Source of the DNA: Thermus arciformis
Lineage (GTDB): Bacteria; Deinococcota; Deinococci; Deinococcales; Thermaceae
Direction: 5' to 3'
NCBI RefSeq assembly: GCF_900102145.1
Contig: NZ_FNBC01000008.1
Coordinates: 1 to 64,000 of the forward strand
DNA: 64,000 nucleotides
Shown: in pieces, positions 25,993 to 34,774 of the stretch
Numbering within the stretch: the first letter of the stretch is position 1
Layout of the letters: each line of letters begins with the position of its first letter
Made by a program: the position numbers and the translations under genes
The notes under the pieces: model-generated
Database searches by the model: none
Told to the model about the DNA's origin: nothing
The model's input: the letters and a program-made list of their open reading frames with translations, nothing else

Positions 25993-28494
25993 TCAGCCCT
26001 TGGCGGAAAGCCAGTCCTCCCCCATCCCCACCTCCACCTCCAGGGGCACCGCCAGGGGGTAGACCCCCTCCATCACCTCCTTGGCCAGGGCGGCCACCTC
26101 CTGGGCCCGGTCTTTAGGCGCCTCGAGGACCAGCTCGTCGTGGACCTGGAGGAGCATGCGGGCCCCCGTCCCCTGGAGGCGGGGGAAGAGCTTCACCATG
26201 GCGAGCTTCATGAGGTCGGCGGCGGTGCCCTGGACGGGCATGTTGAAGGCCATGCGCTCGGCGGCCTCCCGGACGCTCTTCACCCGGGCGTTGAGGTCGG
26301 GCACGTAGCGCCTTCTTCCGAAGAGGGTCTCCACGTAGCCCCGCGCCCTCCCCTCCTCCAGGGTCTTCTCTATCCAGGCCTTCACCTTGGGGAAGCTCTG
26401 GAAGTAGCGCTCAATGAAGGCCACCGCCTCCTCGTAGGGGATGGAAAGCTCCTGGGAAAGCCTGTGGGCGGACATGCCGTAGAGGACGCCGAAGTTCACC
26501 GTCTTGGCCGCCCGGCGCATCAGGGAGTCTATGGCCTCCGGGGGGACGCCGAACATCCAGCTTGCGGTCTGGGTGTGGATGTCCTTCCCCTCCTGGAAGA
26601 CCCTTATCAGGTTCTCGTCCCCCGAGAGGTGGGCGAGGACCCGGAGCTCTATTTGGCTATAGTCCAGGGCCAAAAGGAGGTGGCCCTCCTCGGCCACGAA
26701 GGCCCGGCGGATCCTCTGGCCCAAGGGGGTGCGGATGGGGATGTTTTGCAGGTTGGGGTCGGAGCTAGAAAGCCTTCCCGTGGCCGTGGCCGTCTGGTTG
26801 AAGCGGGTGTGGAGGCGGCCCGTCTTGGGGTGGACGAGGCCCGGGAGGGGGTCTATGTAGGTGCTCTTGAGCTTGGTGAGCTCCCGGTACTCCAGGATCT
26901 TCCCCACGATGGGGTGGGCCTCCCGGAGGGCTTCCAGCACGGCGGCGCTGGTGGAGCGCTTGCCCGTCTTCTCCGTCTTGCCGATGGCGGGAAGCCCGAG
27001 CTCGTCAAAGAGGACCCTTTCCAGCTGGTCCCGGGAGTTCAGGTTGAAGGGGTGGCCCGCCAGGCGGAAGACCTCCTCCTCTATCCTCCCTATCTCCGCC
27101 TCCACCTCCAGGGAGAGGGCCTTTAGGTAGGCCACGTCCAGCCGGACCCCGGTGGCCTCCATGTGGGCCAGGACCCGGGAGAGGGGCTTTTCCACCTCGT
27201 GATAGAGCCAAAGGAGCCTCTCCTCCCCCTGGAGGCGCCCGAGGAGGTTCTGCTGGAGCCTCTCCGAGAGAAGGGCCCGCTGGGCGGCGTCCTCCGTCCA
27301 CTCCCCCCCGTAGCGCCGCGCCACCCCCTCGGGGGTGGTGTTGGAGGGGTCCAGGAGGTAGGCGAGGAGCATGGGGTCGTCCCCTGGGGCCAGGTCCAGC
27401 CCCTCCCTCGAGGCCAAGACGGCGAGGTCCTTGGCCAAAAGCCCCCGGGCCTCCTTCAGGTCCTTTAGCCCCGCCAAGGGGTCCTCCGCCCGGTGCACCC
27501 GGCCCTCCTTGGAGGCGGCGAGGGCCTTGAGCTCGGCCCACATGGGCTCGGGCCGGGAGAGGACGAAGCCCACGAAGGCCCCTTCCGGCGGGGGCCAGGG
27601 GGCCTCCTCCGCCGCCACGGGGCCTTCCAGCAGGCCGAACTCGTGGAGGAGGCTTCCGAACTCAAGCCGCTCCAGAAAGGCCCGAAGCCCCTCCCAATCG
27701 GGCTCCCTCCGCCTTTGGAAGTCCACCTCCAGGGGGAGGTCGGTGCGCACCCGGGAGAGCTCCAAGGAGAGCCTGAGGTCTTCCAGGTGGGCTTGGATCT
27801 TCTCCCGGACGCTTTCCGGCTTCACCCGGTCCAGGTTCTTGAGGAGGTTTTCCAGGCTTCCCCACTCCTTGAGGAGCTTGAGGGCCGTCTTCTCCCCTAT
27901 TCCCTTCACTCCAGGGAGGTTGTCGGAGGGGTCCCCCACCAGGGCGCGGAAGTCCACCCACTGCTCGGGCCTGAGGCCGTACCTCTCCCAAAGCCACTCC
28001 GGGGTGATGAGGTGGCCCTCGGGGTGGAGGATGTGGACGCGCTCGGAAAGGAGCTGGTAGAGGTCGCGGTCGGCGGTGAGGATGCGCACCTCGTACCCCT
28101 CCCCTTCCGCCTTCTTGGCCAAGGTGGCGAGGACGTCGTCCGCCTCGTAGCCGGGGACCTCGAGGCGGACTAGCCCCAGGAGGTCCACGAGCTCCTTGAT
28201 GAGGGCGAGTTGCCGGGGGAAGTCCTCGGGGGTGGGGGCCCTCCCCGCCTTGTAGGCCTCGTAGGCCTCGTGGCGGAAGGAGGGGGCCTTGGCGTCAAAG
28301 ACCACGATGACCGCGTCCCCGTCCTCTTTTAGGGCCTTGAGGAGGCTTTTGGCGAAGCCGTAGACCGCCTGCACGGGCTCGCCCCGGCTCGTGGTGAGGC
28401 CTTTGAGGGCGAAGAAGGTGCGGTAGGCCAGGTGGTGGCCGTCCACCAGGAGGACCCGGCCCTTGGGCTCAAAGAGGGGCAGCATCGGCTCCAT
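25993..28494 (-). CDS. polA: DNA polymerase I (Taq/Tth type)
   Basis: An 833-residue thermophilic polymerase I. Residues 1-290 are the 5' nuclease (LLVDGHHLAYRTFFALKGL, YEADDVLATLA, TADRDLYQL, VGDPSDNLPGVKGIGEKTA). Residues about 291-423 are the degenerate 3'-5' exonuclease domain without its catalytic acids, as in Taq. The polymerase domain has motif A LDYSQIELR, motif B RRAAKTVNFGVLYG and motif C VHDELVLE. Taq has 832 and Tth 834 residues. The sequence blends Taq-like blocks (EDGDAVIVVFDAK) with Tth-like ones, and the position before motif A reads EEGHLLLALDYS where Taq has EEGWLLVALDYS. It starts 1 bp after the yigZ stop, at the end of vapB-vapC-yigZ-polA. Confidence 0.99.
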   Translation of the reverse strand: MEPMLPLFEPKGRVLLVDGHHLAYRTFFALKGLTTSRGEPVQAVYGFAKSLLKALKEDGDAVIVVFDAKAPSFRHEAYEAYKAGRAPTPEDFPRQLALIKELVDLLGLVRLEVPGYEADDVLATLAKKAEGEGYEVRILTADRDLYQLLSERVHILHPEGHLITPEWLWERYGLRPEQWVDFRALVGDPSDNLPGVKGIGEKTALKLLKEWGSLENLLKNLDRVKPESVREKIQAHLEDLRLSLELSRVRTDLPLEVDFQRRREPDWEGLRAFLERLEFGSLLHEFGLLEGPVAAEEAPWPPPEGAFVGFVLSRPEPMWAELKALAASKEGRVHRAEDPLAGLKDLKEARGLLAKDLAVLASREGLDLAPGDDPMLLAYLLDPSNTTPEGVARRYGGEWTEDAAQRALLSERLQQNLLGRLQGEERLLWLYHEVEKPLSRVLAHMEATGVRLDVAYLKALSLEVEAEIGRIEEEVFRLAGHPFNLNSRDQLERVLFDELGLPAIGKTEKTGKRSTSAAVLEALREAHPIVGKILEYRELTKLKSTYIDPLPGLVHPKTGRLHTRFNQTATATGRLSSSDPNLQNIPIRTPLGQRIRRAFVAEEGHLLLALDYSQIELRVLAHLSGDENLIRVFQEGKDIHTQTASWMFGVPPEAIDSLMRRAAKTVNFGVLYGMSAHRLSQELSIPYEEAVAFIERYFQSFPKVKAWIEKTLEEGRARGYVETLFGRRRYVPDLNARVKSVREAAERMAFNMPVQGTAADLMKLAMVKLFPRLQGTGARMLLQVHDELVLEAPKDRAQEVAALAKEVMEGVYPLAVPLEVEVGMGEDWLSAKG

Positions 28495-28495
28495 G

Positions 28496-29071
28496 CTACA
28501 GGAGGACCGCCCGCCCCCGGGTGGCGTCCCGGAGGGCCTTGAGGAACCCTTCCCGCTCGGGCCTCGGGAGGAGGAGGGCGAAGCGCACGCCCTCCGGGGT
28601 GTAGGCCTCCTCGGCCTCGAGGCCAAGGCCCCGGAGGAGGGCGTGGACCCGGCCCACCTCGGCGAAGGGCACGAGGAAGGCGAGCCCCACCCGCTCCACC
28701 AGGGGGACCTTGGGCGCCCGCCTTAAGGCCTCCGCCGCCACCCCCCCGTAGGCCCGCACCAGCCCCCCGGCCCCGAGCTTCACCCCGCCGAAGTAGCGCA
28801 CCACCAGCACCGCCACCCGGTCCAGGCCTTGGGCCTCTATGGCGTGGAGGATGGGCTTCCCCGCGGTGCCCGAGGGCTCCCCGTCGTCAGAGAAGCGGTA
28901 GAGGGGGCCGATCTTGTAGGCGTAGCTGTTGTGGGTGGCCTCCGGTTCCCGGTTCTCGGCCAAAAACGCCAAGGCCTCCTCCTCCGAGGCCACGGGGGCG
29001 GCCTTGGCGATGAAGCGGCTCTTCCGGACCTCCTCCTCGTAGACCACCTTGTCCGCCAGGGTGAGGCTCAT
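28496..29071 (-). CDS. YigZ/IMPACT-family protein
   Basis: A 191-residue member of UPF0029. The N-terminal domain (residues 1-115) carries KSRFIAKAAPV, ATHNSYAYKIG, FSDDGEPSGTAGKPIL and the IMPACT signature RYFGGVKLGAGGLVRAYG; the C-terminal domain (about 120-191) is the EF-G domain V-like DUF1949. Eukaryotic IMPACT regulates GCN2; the bacterial role is not settled but involves translation. ATG overlaps the vapC stop (ATGA), and polA starts 1 bp after its stop. Confidence 0.92.
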   Translation of the reverse strand: MSLTLADKVVYEEEVRKSRFIAKAAPVASEEEALAFLAENREPEATHNSYAYKIGPLYRFSDDGEPSGTAGKPILHAIEAQGLDRVAVLVVRYFGGVKLGAGGLVRAYGGVAAEALRRAPKVPLVERVGLAFLVPFAEVGRVHALLRGLGLEAEEAYTPEGVRFALLLPRPEREGFLKALRDATRGRAVLL

Positions 29072-29502
29072 GCTTCCTCTAGACCTTTGACCCCGGGGAA
29101 GCCCAACGCCCTTAGGCCTTGGACCAAACGGGCATCGGCCGTCCAGAGGAGGGCCCTCTTCCTCTCGGCCAGGGCCACATAGAAGGCATCGTAGGCCCGC
29201 GCCTGGCCCAGCTTAGATGCCCAGCGCAGGGCGGGGAGGGCGAGTTCCTCGTCTTTGGCATAGATCCAGGGGAGTTTGAGAAGCAGGTCCAAGGCCCTTT
29301 CCGCGGCCTCCTGGGTCAAGGCGCCGTGGAAGGAGGCCCGCCGAAGGGCCGAGGCCACCTCGGCGGCGAAGAGCCGGGGGACGAAGAGGGGCCTCTCCTC
29401 CACCACGGCCCGCCGGAGGAGCCTCTGGGCATGTTCCCGCAAGGGATGGCCCGTGGCCGCGGCCACGGCCACGGAAGCGTCAAGGACCCAGGCGCTCGTC
29501 AT
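29068..29502 (-). CDS. vapC: PIN-domain toxin, VapC type
   Basis: A 144-residue PIN-domain ribonuclease. The four acidic positions are present: D8 in VLDASVAV, E in FAAEVASALRRA (about 48), D in YDAFYVALAE (about 104) and D in WTADARLV (about 122). VapC toxins cleave tRNA or rRNA and are held inactive by their VapB partner. The gene overlaps the RHH antitoxin gene by 23 bp and yigZ by 4 bp. No frameshift is seen, so it appears functional. Confidence 0.9.
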   Translation of the reverse strand: MTSAWVLDASVAVAAATGHPLREHAQRLLRRAVVEERPLFVPRLFAAEVASALRRASFHGALTQEAAERALDLLLKLPWIYAKDEELALPALRWASKLGQARAYDAFYVALAERKRALLWTADARLVQGLRALGFPGVKGLEEA

Positions 29503-29755
29503 GGGCCCGCCTGTCCTCTTCCATGAGGTCTTGCCCCACGGGGGCTTCCCCGCCGAGGTGGCTTAGCTCCTCCAGAAGGGCGAGGTAGTCTTCCTTTCGC
29601 TTGGCCTCCTCGGCGAGGCCTCGGGCCACGAGCTCCTTCAAGGCCTCGCTGGCGCTCACCCGTCGTCCACGGATGAGGGCGAGCCTTCGCGCCAGGCGCT
29701 GGACCTCGGCCCACTGGTCCTCCTCCAGCACCACCTGAACCCGGTGAAGCTTCAT
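29480..29755 (-). CDS. vapB: Ribbon-helix-helix antitoxin, VapB type
   Basis: A 91-residue protein whose N-terminal half (KLHRVQVVLEEDQWAEVQRL and on to SASEALKELVARGL) has the ribbon-helix-helix pattern of CopG/Arc antitoxins: a polar strand followed by two helices. The acidic C-terminal part would wrap VapC. ATG at 29755 is chosen over the GTGs at 29764/29761: AAGGTGG is 5 nt upstream. TATAAG at 29770-29765 could be the -10. It probably represses its own promoter, which also serves vapC, yigZ and polA. Confidence 0.8.
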   Translation of the reverse strand: MKLHRVQVVLEEDQWAEVQRLARRLALIRGRRVSASEALKELVARGLAEEAKRKEDYLALLEELSHLGGEAPVGQDLMEEDRRAHDERLGP

Positions 29756-29764
29756 CCTCACCAC

Positions 29765-29770
29765 CTTATA
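29765..29770 (-). promoter_or_regulatory. Putative -10 of the vapBC-yigZ-polA operon
   Basis: TATAAG on the minus strand lies 9 nt before the vapB ATG. No clear -35 is visible. The RHH antitoxin would be expected to bind here. Confidence 0.4.
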
Positions 29771-29811
29771 CCCTTTCTCCGCCTTCCTTCGCTCGGCTAA
29801 CCCGAGGACCC

Positions 29812-29936
29812 TTTGCCGGGGCCCCCATGCTGGCCCTAAGTGCCCGCACTTGATTTCGCCACATGGAACGCCGGAGGTAGGGCTCTGCGAAGCCTCTTTT
29901 GGGGCCCCCGCTCTGGCGCAAGCCAGCGCGGGGTAC
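29812..29936. repeat. Intergenic palindromic element region downstream of aroE
   Basis: The gap between aroE and vapB contains TTTGCCGGGGCCCCC at 29812-29826 and TTTTGGGGCCCCCGC near 29897-29911. The second runs into a 12-bp near-perfect hairpin (29906-29917 with 29922-29933, one mismatch, GCAA loop), followed by GGGGTA. A similar arrangement recurs at 44946-44986 after ribBA. On the minus strand the hairpin follows the aroE stop directly and may act in termination or 3'-end stability, although no T run follows. Confidence 0.55.
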
Positions 29937-30728
29937 TTAAACCCCCAAGGCCCTAAGGGCCGCCTCCTCCATGCCCGAGGGGTCCGGGAGGAGGCCCGTC
30001 CAGATGCGGAAGGCCAAAGCCCCCTGCCAGGCGAGCATGGGAAGGCCGGTCTGGACCTTTAGGCCCCGCTCCTTGGCCTCCCGCAGAAACCGGGTCCAGA
30101 GGGGGCGGTAGACGAGGTCCACCGCCGCCCCCTCCTCCGGGAGGAGTTCCGGCGGCAAGGGGGTGGCCCCAGGGTCGCCGAGCCCCACGCTGGTGGCGTT
30201 CACGAGGAGCCGGGCCTCCTTCGCCTTCTCCAGGGGGACAGCCCTTAGGCCGAACTCCTCCGCCAGGGCGAGGGCCCGCTTTGGGGTGCGGTTCCAGACC
30301 CAGACCTCGAGCCCCGCCTCCTTCAGGGCGAAGGCCACGGCCCGGCCCGCCCCCCCGGCCCCCAGGACCAAGGCGGGGCCTTTTAGGGGGATGCCCCCCG
30401 CCTTGAGGGCCTCGAGGAAGCCCGGGGCGTCGGTGTTAAAGCCGAAAAGCCTTCCCTCCACCTGGAGGGCGGTGTTCACCGCCCCGATCCTCTGGGCCTC
30501 GGGGGAGGCCCAGTCCAGGTGGGCCAGGGCCGCCTCCTTCAGGGGGAGGGTGAGGTTGACCCCCCGGAAGGCCCGACGCACCTCCTTTAGGCGCCCGGGC
30601 AAGGCCTCCAAGGGGGTTTCCCAGGCCTCGTACCTGCCCTCAAGCCCCAGGCTTTCCAGGGCGAAGGCGTGCATGGCGGGGGAGAGGGAGTGGGCCACGG
30701 GGTGGCCCAGCACGGCGAAGCGCAGCAT
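29937..30728 (-). CDS. aroE: Shikimate dehydrogenase
   Basis: A 263-residue NADP-dependent enzyme of the shikimate pathway that reduces 3-dehydroshikimate. HPVAHSLSPAMHAFAL (shikimate-binding Ser pair), GVNLTLPLKE with the catalytic Lys (about residue 64), GFNTDAPGF with the catalytic Asp region, VLGAGGAGRAVAFAL and WNRTPKRA (NADP binding) are all present. TATCCT lies 7 nt before the ATG, and AGGAGG touches the ATG too closely to serve as Shine-Dalgarno, so the transcript is probably leaderless. It diverges from nfeD. Confidence 0.95.
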   Translation of the reverse strand: MLRFAVLGHPVAHSLSPAMHAFALESLGLEGRYEAWETPLEALPGRLKEVRRAFRGVNLTLPLKEAALAHLDWASPEAQRIGAVNTALQVEGRLFGFNTDAPGFLEALKAGGIPLKGPALVLGAGGAGRAVAFALKEAGLEVWVWNRTPKRALALAEEFGLRAVPLEKAKEARLLVNATSVGLGDPGATPLPPELLPEEGAAVDLVYRPLWTRFLREAKERGLKVQTGLPMLAWQGALAFRIWTGLLPDPSGMEEAALRALGV

Positions 30729-30735
30729 CCTCCTA

Positions 30736-30741
30736 AGGATA
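30736..30741 (-). promoter_or_regulatory. -10 element of aroE (leaderless geometry)
   Basis: TATCCT on the minus strand ends 7 nt before the aroE ATG at 30728. Confidence 0.55.
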
Positions 30742-30776
30742 GCGGGGAGGAACCCTCTCTTGCTTCCGAAAGCGTA

Positions 30777-30782
30777 TAGAAT
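30777..30782 (+). promoter_or_regulatory. -10 element of the nfeD operon, overlapping an upstream ATG
   Basis: TAGAAT is followed by 7 nt and the in-frame GTG at 30790. It overlaps the ATG at 30781, so that ATG would not be transcribed if this is the -10. Confidence 0.5.
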
Positions 30783-30789
30783 GGAGGCG

Positions 30790-32049
30790 GTGAAAAGGCT
30801 TCTGGCCCTCGCCTTCCTCCTCCCCTTGGCCCTGGGGAAGACCTTCCTCGTCCCCATCCAGGGGGAGATTGACCCCGCCTTGGCCGTCTTCGTGGAGCAG
30901 GCCCTGGCCCGGGCGGAGCGGGAAGGGGCGAGCGGGGTGGCCTTCCTCATAGACACCCCGGGGGGGCGGGTGGACGCGGCCATCCGCATCTCCGACCGCA
31001 TCCTCCAGACCCCCCTCCCCACCCTGGCCGTGGTGCAAAACGCCTTCTCCGCCGGGGCCCTCGTCGCCCTCTCCTGCCGCCAGATCGCCATGCTCCCGGG
31101 CTCGGAGATCGGGGCCGCCCTCCCCGTGGTGGCCCTTCCCCTCCAGGAGCCCCAGGCCGCCGACCAAAAGGTGATCTCCGCCCTCAAGGGGAAGTTCCGG
31201 GCCGTGGCCGAGGCCCGGGGGCGGCCCGTGGAGCTCGCCGAGGCCATGGTGGACCCGAACCTCGAGGTCCCCGGCCTCTCCGCCAAGGGGGAGCCCCTGA
31301 CCCTCTCCGCCGACAAGGCCGTGGAGCTCAAGGTGGCCGACTTCAAGGCGGCAAGCCTCCCCGAGGCCCTGCGCCAGGCAGGTTTCAACCCGGAAACCGA
31401 AAGGCTCCAGCCGGGCCCCAGGGTCCAGGTGGCCCGTTTTCTCACCAGCTCGGGCGTGGCCGGCCTTCTCCTGGCCCTGGGGCTTTTGCTCCTCCTCCTG
31501 GAGCTTTTCACCCCCGGGTTTGGCCTCCTGGGGGCTCTGGGGCTTTCCTTCCTCGCCCTCTACTTCGCCGGGGGGTGGCTCGCGGGGCTTTCCGGGGCCT
31601 TTGAGCTCCTCCTCTTCTTCCTGGGCGTGGGCCTTCTTTTGGCCGAGGCCTTCCTCTTCCCCGGCTTCGGCGTGGCTGGGGCCTTGGGGGTGGGAAGCAT
31701 CTTGGCCTCGGTCTACTTCACCTTCGGCGAGAACGCCCTCACGGTGATCGCCATCGCGGTGATCGCCCTTGGCCTTGGCCTCCTCTTGGTCTTCCGCTAC
31801 CTTCCCAGGACCCGCCCCGCCCGGGCCCTGGTCTTGGAAAGCGCCATTGAGGCCCACGCCACCCCGGAGGAGGTGGAGGTGGGCATGGTGGGCACCGCCC
31901 TCACAGACCTGAGGCCCGGGGGCGTGGCCCGTTTCGGGGCCAAGCGCGTGGACGTGGTGGCCAACCGGGGCTTCATCCCCAAGGGCACCGCCATCCGGGT
32001 GGTGGAGGTGCGGGGGCCCACGGTGGTGGTGGAACCCATGGAGGCGTGA
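30790..32049 (+). CDS. nfeD: NfeD-like membrane serine protease (ClpP-class)
   Basis: A 419-residue membrane protein in three parts: a signal peptide ([16 protein letters not shown]), an extracytoplasmic ClpP/SppA-like serine protease domain with [13 protein letters not shown] and the nucleophile region [13 protein letters not shown] (about residue 100), four to five membrane helices, and a cytoplasmic OB-fold NfeD domain ([36 protein letters not shown], in two pieces). GTG at 30790 fits a leaderless start and a normal signal peptide; ATG at 30781 is the alternative. It precedes the flotillin-like floA, its usual partner in membrane microdomain quality control. Confidence 0.88.
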   Translation: MKRLLALAFLLPLALGKTFLVPIQGEIDPALAVFVEQALARAEREGASGVAFLIDTPGGRVDAAIRISDRILQTPLPTLAVVQNAFSAGALVALSCRQIAMLPGSEIGAALPVVALPLQEPQAADQKVISALKGKFRAVAEARGRPVELAEAMVDPNLEVPGLSAKGEPLTLSADKAVELKVADFKAASLPEALRQAGFNPETERLQPGPRVQVARFLTSSGVAGLLLALGLLLLLLELFTPGFGLLGALGLSFLALYFAGGWLAGLSGAFELLLFFLGVGLLLAEAFLFPGFGVAGALGVGSILASVYFTFGENALTVIAIAVIALGLGLLLVFRYLPRTRPARALVLESAIEAHATPEEVEVGMVGTALTDLRPGGVARFGAKRVDVVANRGFIPKGTAIRVVEVRGPTVVVEPMEA

Positions 32050-32051
32050 AT

Positions 32052-33029
32052 ATGGAAGGACTCGGCGTGCTCTTTCTGGCTTTTGTCGTCCTCATCCTGG
32101 TTTTCCTCTTCTTCAGCTTCATCCCGGTGGGGCTTTGGATCTCGGCCTGGGCGGCGGGGGTCAGGGTCCCTCTCCTCACCCTGGTGGCCATGCGCCTAAG
32201 GCGCGTCCCCCCGGCCAAGATCATCTACCCCCTCATCAAGGCCACCAAGGCGGGGCTGGACGTGAGGCTGGACCGCCTCGAGGCCCACTACCTGGCCGGG
32301 GGGAACGTGGACCGGGTGGTGGACGCCCTCATCGCCGCCGACAAGGCGGGGATCAAGCTCACCTTTGACCGGGCGGCGGCCATAGACCTCGCGGGCCGGG
32401 ACGTCCTCGAGGCGGTGCGGGTCAGCGTGAACCCCAAGGTCATCCAGACCCCCATGGTGGCCGCGGTGGCCAAGGACGGGATCCAGCTCCTCGCCACCGC
32501 CCGGGTCACGGTGCGGGCCAACATTGACCGCCTGGTGGGCGGGGCCGGGGAGGAAACGATCATCGCCCGGGTGGGGGAAGGCATCGTCACCACCATCGGC
32601 AGCGCCAACTCCCACAAGGAGGTCCTAGAGAACCCCGACCGCATCTCCAAGACCGTGCTGGAAAAGGGCCTGGACGCAGGCACCGCCTTTGAGATCCTCT
32701 CCGTGGACATCGCCGACGTGGACGTGGGCAAGAACATCGGCGCCCAGCTCCAGATTGACCAGGCGGAAGCCGACAAGAAGATCGCCCAGGCCAAGGCCGA
32801 GGAGCGCCGGGCCATGGCCGTGGCCGCCGAGCAGGAAAACCGCGCCTTGGTGGAGGCCATGCGGGCCAAGCTGGTGGAGGCCCAGGCCCAGGTGCCCCTG
32901 GCCCTGGCGGAGGCCTTGCGAAAGGGGAACCTCGGGGTCATGGACTACTACCGCCTGAAGAACATTGAGGCCGACACGGACATGCGGGAGTCCATCAGCC
33001 GGGCGGCCAAGCCCGAGGGTGAGGAATGA
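32052..33029 (+). CDS. floA: Flotillin-like protein FloA
   Basis: A 325-residue membrane-anchored SPFH-type protein of the FloA/YqfA family. An N-terminal hairpin helix (residues 6-40) anchors it; [56 protein letters not shown] (split) and the long Ala/Glu-rich helix ([20 protein letters not shown]) are family landmarks. It scaffolds membrane microdomains. ATG at 32052 is chosen because GGAGG lies 7 nt upstream; GTG at 32046 overlaps the nfeD stop. The stop overlaps the next start (ATGA). Confidence 0.92.
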   Translation: MEGLGVLFLAFVVLILVFLFFSFIPVGLWISAWAAGVRVPLLTLVAMRLRRVPPAKIIYPLIKATKAGLDVRLDRLEAHYLAGGNVDRVVDALIAADKAGIKLTFDRAAAIDLAGRDVLEAVRVSVNPKVIQTPMVAAVAKDGIQLLATARVTVRANIDRLVGGAGEETIIARVGEGIVTTIGSANSHKEVLENPDRISKTVLEKGLDAGTAFEILSVDIADVDVGKNIGAQLQIDQAEADKKIAQAKAEERRAMAVAAEQENRALVEAMRAKLVEAQAQVPLALAEALRKGNLGVMDYYRLKNIEADTDMRESISRAAKPEGEE

Positions 33030-33418
33030 GCCTGGACGACCTTCTGGGCCTCCTCTTCCTCCTCCTCTTCGTGGTCCTGCCCGCCCTGCAGGGGCTTTCC
33101 CGCCGGGGCCAGCCCCCAACGCCCCCGGGCTTCCCCGAGGACCTGCCCGCCCCCGAACCCCTCCCCCGGCCCAGGCCCAAGGCCCGCCCCAGGCCCAAAG
33201 CCCCACCCCCTCCTCCTCCGGAAGCCCGGCGGGAGGAGGCCTTTAGCGCCGAACGCCTTCCCTCCTTGGAGCGCACCCCCCTGGAGGTGCGCTTCCGGGA
33301 GGAGGCCCCGGAGGAAGCGCCCAAGGCGCCAAGGAAAAGGCTCCTGGCCACCGACCCGCAAAGCCTGCTCAAAGGGGTGATATGGCACGAGATCCTGAAG
33401 AAGCCCAAAGGGTGGTGA
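33026..33418 (+). CDS. Small membrane-anchored hypothetical protein, Pro-rich
   Basis: A 130-residue protein of no family I recognise. Residues 4-24 are one hydrophobic helix ([20 protein letters not shown]), followed by a long Pro/Arg/Glu-rich linker (about 28-75) and a charged region ending [17 protein letters not shown]. It sits between floA and phoH, overlapping both (4 bp and 37 bp). Its ATGA coupling to floA suggests it works with the NfeD-FloA system, for instance as a tether, but nothing proves this. Confidence 0.75.
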   Translation: MSLDDLLGLLFLLLFVVLPALQGLSRRGQPPTPPGFPEDLPAPEPLPRPRPKARPRPKAPPPPPPEARREEAFSAERLPSLERTPLEVRFREEAPEEAPKAPRKRLLATDPQSLLKGVIWHEILKKPKGW

Positions 33419-34398
33419 TCCCCCTAAGGCCCGAGGAGACCCTGGCCTTCCTGGGCCAGGCGGACCGGAACCTGAAAAAGCTCCGGGCCCTCTTCAAGGA
33501 GGCCTTCGGAGAGCGCCTGCGGCTCGTGGCCCGGGGGGAGCAGGTGGAGCTTTTAGGAGACCAGGAGGCGGTGGGGGCGGCGGAGCGGGCCGTGCGCGAC
33601 CTCCTCGCCCTCCTCCGCCAGGGGGCGGAGCTGGACGAGCCCACCTTGGAGCAGGCGGTGGCCCTGGCCCTGGAGGGAGAGGGCCTCTACCAGGCCACCA
33701 CCCCGGAGACCGAGCTCGCCCTCCCGGGCCGCCTCCGCCCCAAGACCCCGGGGCAGAGGCGGTACGTGGAGGCCATCGCCCGGCACGACATCACCTTCGG
33801 CATCGGCCCCGCGGGCACCGGGAAGACCTATCTGGCCGTGGCCATGGCGGTGAGCCATCTCCGGGCCAGGAAGGTGAAGCGCATCGTCCTCACCCGCCCG
33901 GCGGTGGAGGCGGGGGAGAAGCTGGGCTTTCTGCCGGGGGACATCCAGGCCAAGGTGGACCCCTACCTCAGGCCCCTCTACGACGCCCTCTTTGACATGA
34001 TTGACGCCGAGCGGTTTGAGCAGTACCTGCAGTCGGGGATCATTGAGGTGGCGCCTTTGGCCTTTATGCGTGGAAGAACTTTGAATGATGCCTTCATCAT
34101 CCTGGACGAGGCCCAGAACACCACCCCGGAGCAGATGAAGATGTTCCTCACCCGCATGGGCTTCTCCTCCAAGATGGTCATCACCGGGGACGTGACCCAG
34201 ATTGACCTGCCCAAGCAGCAGAAGTCGGGCCTCGTGGAGGCCACCCGCATCCTCAAGGGGATTGAGGGGATCGCCTTTATCTACTTCAAGGAATCCGATG
34301 TGGTGCGCCACCCCCTGGTGGCCCGCATCATCAAGGCCTACGAGGAGGCGGAGCGTGGTGGAACTCGTGAGCAACAAAAAGCCCCCGAGGGGGCTTAG
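33382..34398 (+). CDS. phoH: PhoH-like P-loop ATPase
   Basis: A 338-residue protein with an N-terminal KH-like segment (about 20-75) and a PhoH ATPase domain from about 120. Walker A is [12 protein letters not shown], Walker [23 protein letters not shown], with [12 protein letters not shown] as sensor. PhoH proteins are linked to RNA metabolism and are almost always next to ybeY, as here. The ATG is preceded by AAAGGGGTGAT within the previous gene; ybeY starts inside its last codons. Confidence 0.92.
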   Translation: MARDPEEAQRVVIPLRPEETLAFLGQADRNLKKLRALFKEAFGERLRLVARGEQVELLGDQEAVGAAERAVRDLLALLRQGAELDEPTLEQAVALALEGEGLYQATTPETELALPGRLRPKTPGQRRYVEAIARHDITFGIGPAGTGKTYLAVAMAVSHLRARKVKRIVLTRPAVEAGEKLGFLPGDIQAKVDPYLRPLYDALFDMIDAERFEQYLQSGIIEVAPLAFMRGRTLNDAFIILDEAQNTTPEQMKMFLTRMGFSSKMVITGDVTQIDLPKQQKSGLVEATRILKGIEGIAFIYFKESDVVRHPLVARIIKAYEEAERGGTREQQKAPEGA

Positions 34399-34774
34399 GC
34401 CAAGGCTCCGCCGGGCCCTCCAGAGGCTCATGGAGGAGCTTGGGGTGGGGGACAAGGCGGTCACGGTGATCCTCACCGGGGACCGGAGGACGCGGGCCCT
34501 CAAGCGGGCGTGGTGGGGGGAGGACGAGGCCACGGACGTCCTCTCCTTCCCCCACTACGAGCCCGGGGACCCCTTCGTGCCCCCCCACCTCGGGGACATC
34601 TGGATCAGCCTGGACACCGCGAGGAGGCAGGCCGAGGCCCGGGGGGCCCCCCTGGAGGAAGAGGTCCTGGTCCTCGCCGCCCACGGGCTTTGGCACCTCC
34701 TGGGCCACGACCACCAGAAGGAGGAGGATTGGGAAGGGTTCCGCCGCGTCCAAGAGAGGATCCTCGCCCTCTGA
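34355..34774 (+). CDS. ybeY: Endoribonuclease YbeY (16S rRNA maturation)
   Basis: A 139-residue metal-dependent endoribonuclease. The signature VLAAHGLWHLLGHDH (HGxLHLxGHDH, about residues 111-122) provides the three His zinc ligands; WWGEDEATDVLSFP and GDIWIS are the other conserved segments. GTG at 34355 has GAGGAGG 6 nt upstream; a second in-frame GTG follows at 34358. It overlaps phoH by 44 bp and dgkA by 4 bp. Confidence 0.92.
   Translation: MVELVSNKKPPRGLRPRLRRALQRLMEELGVGDKAVTVILTGDRRTRALKRAWWGEDEATDVLSFPHYEPGDPFVPPHLGDIWISLDTARRQAEARGAPLEEEVLVLAAHGLWHLLGHDHQKEEDWEGFRRVQERILAL

Noticed and set aside
28496-28626. N-terminal extension of DNA polymerase I
   Set aside because: The 44 extra residues are Pro/Ser/Arg-rich out-of-frame readings of the end of yigZ; Taq and Tth polymerases start at the equivalent of 28494.
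29937-31511. 524-codon frame extending shikimate dehydrogenase upstream
   Set aside because: The extension is antisense to nfeD; AroE begins at 30728 just before HPVAHSLSP and has a promoter there.
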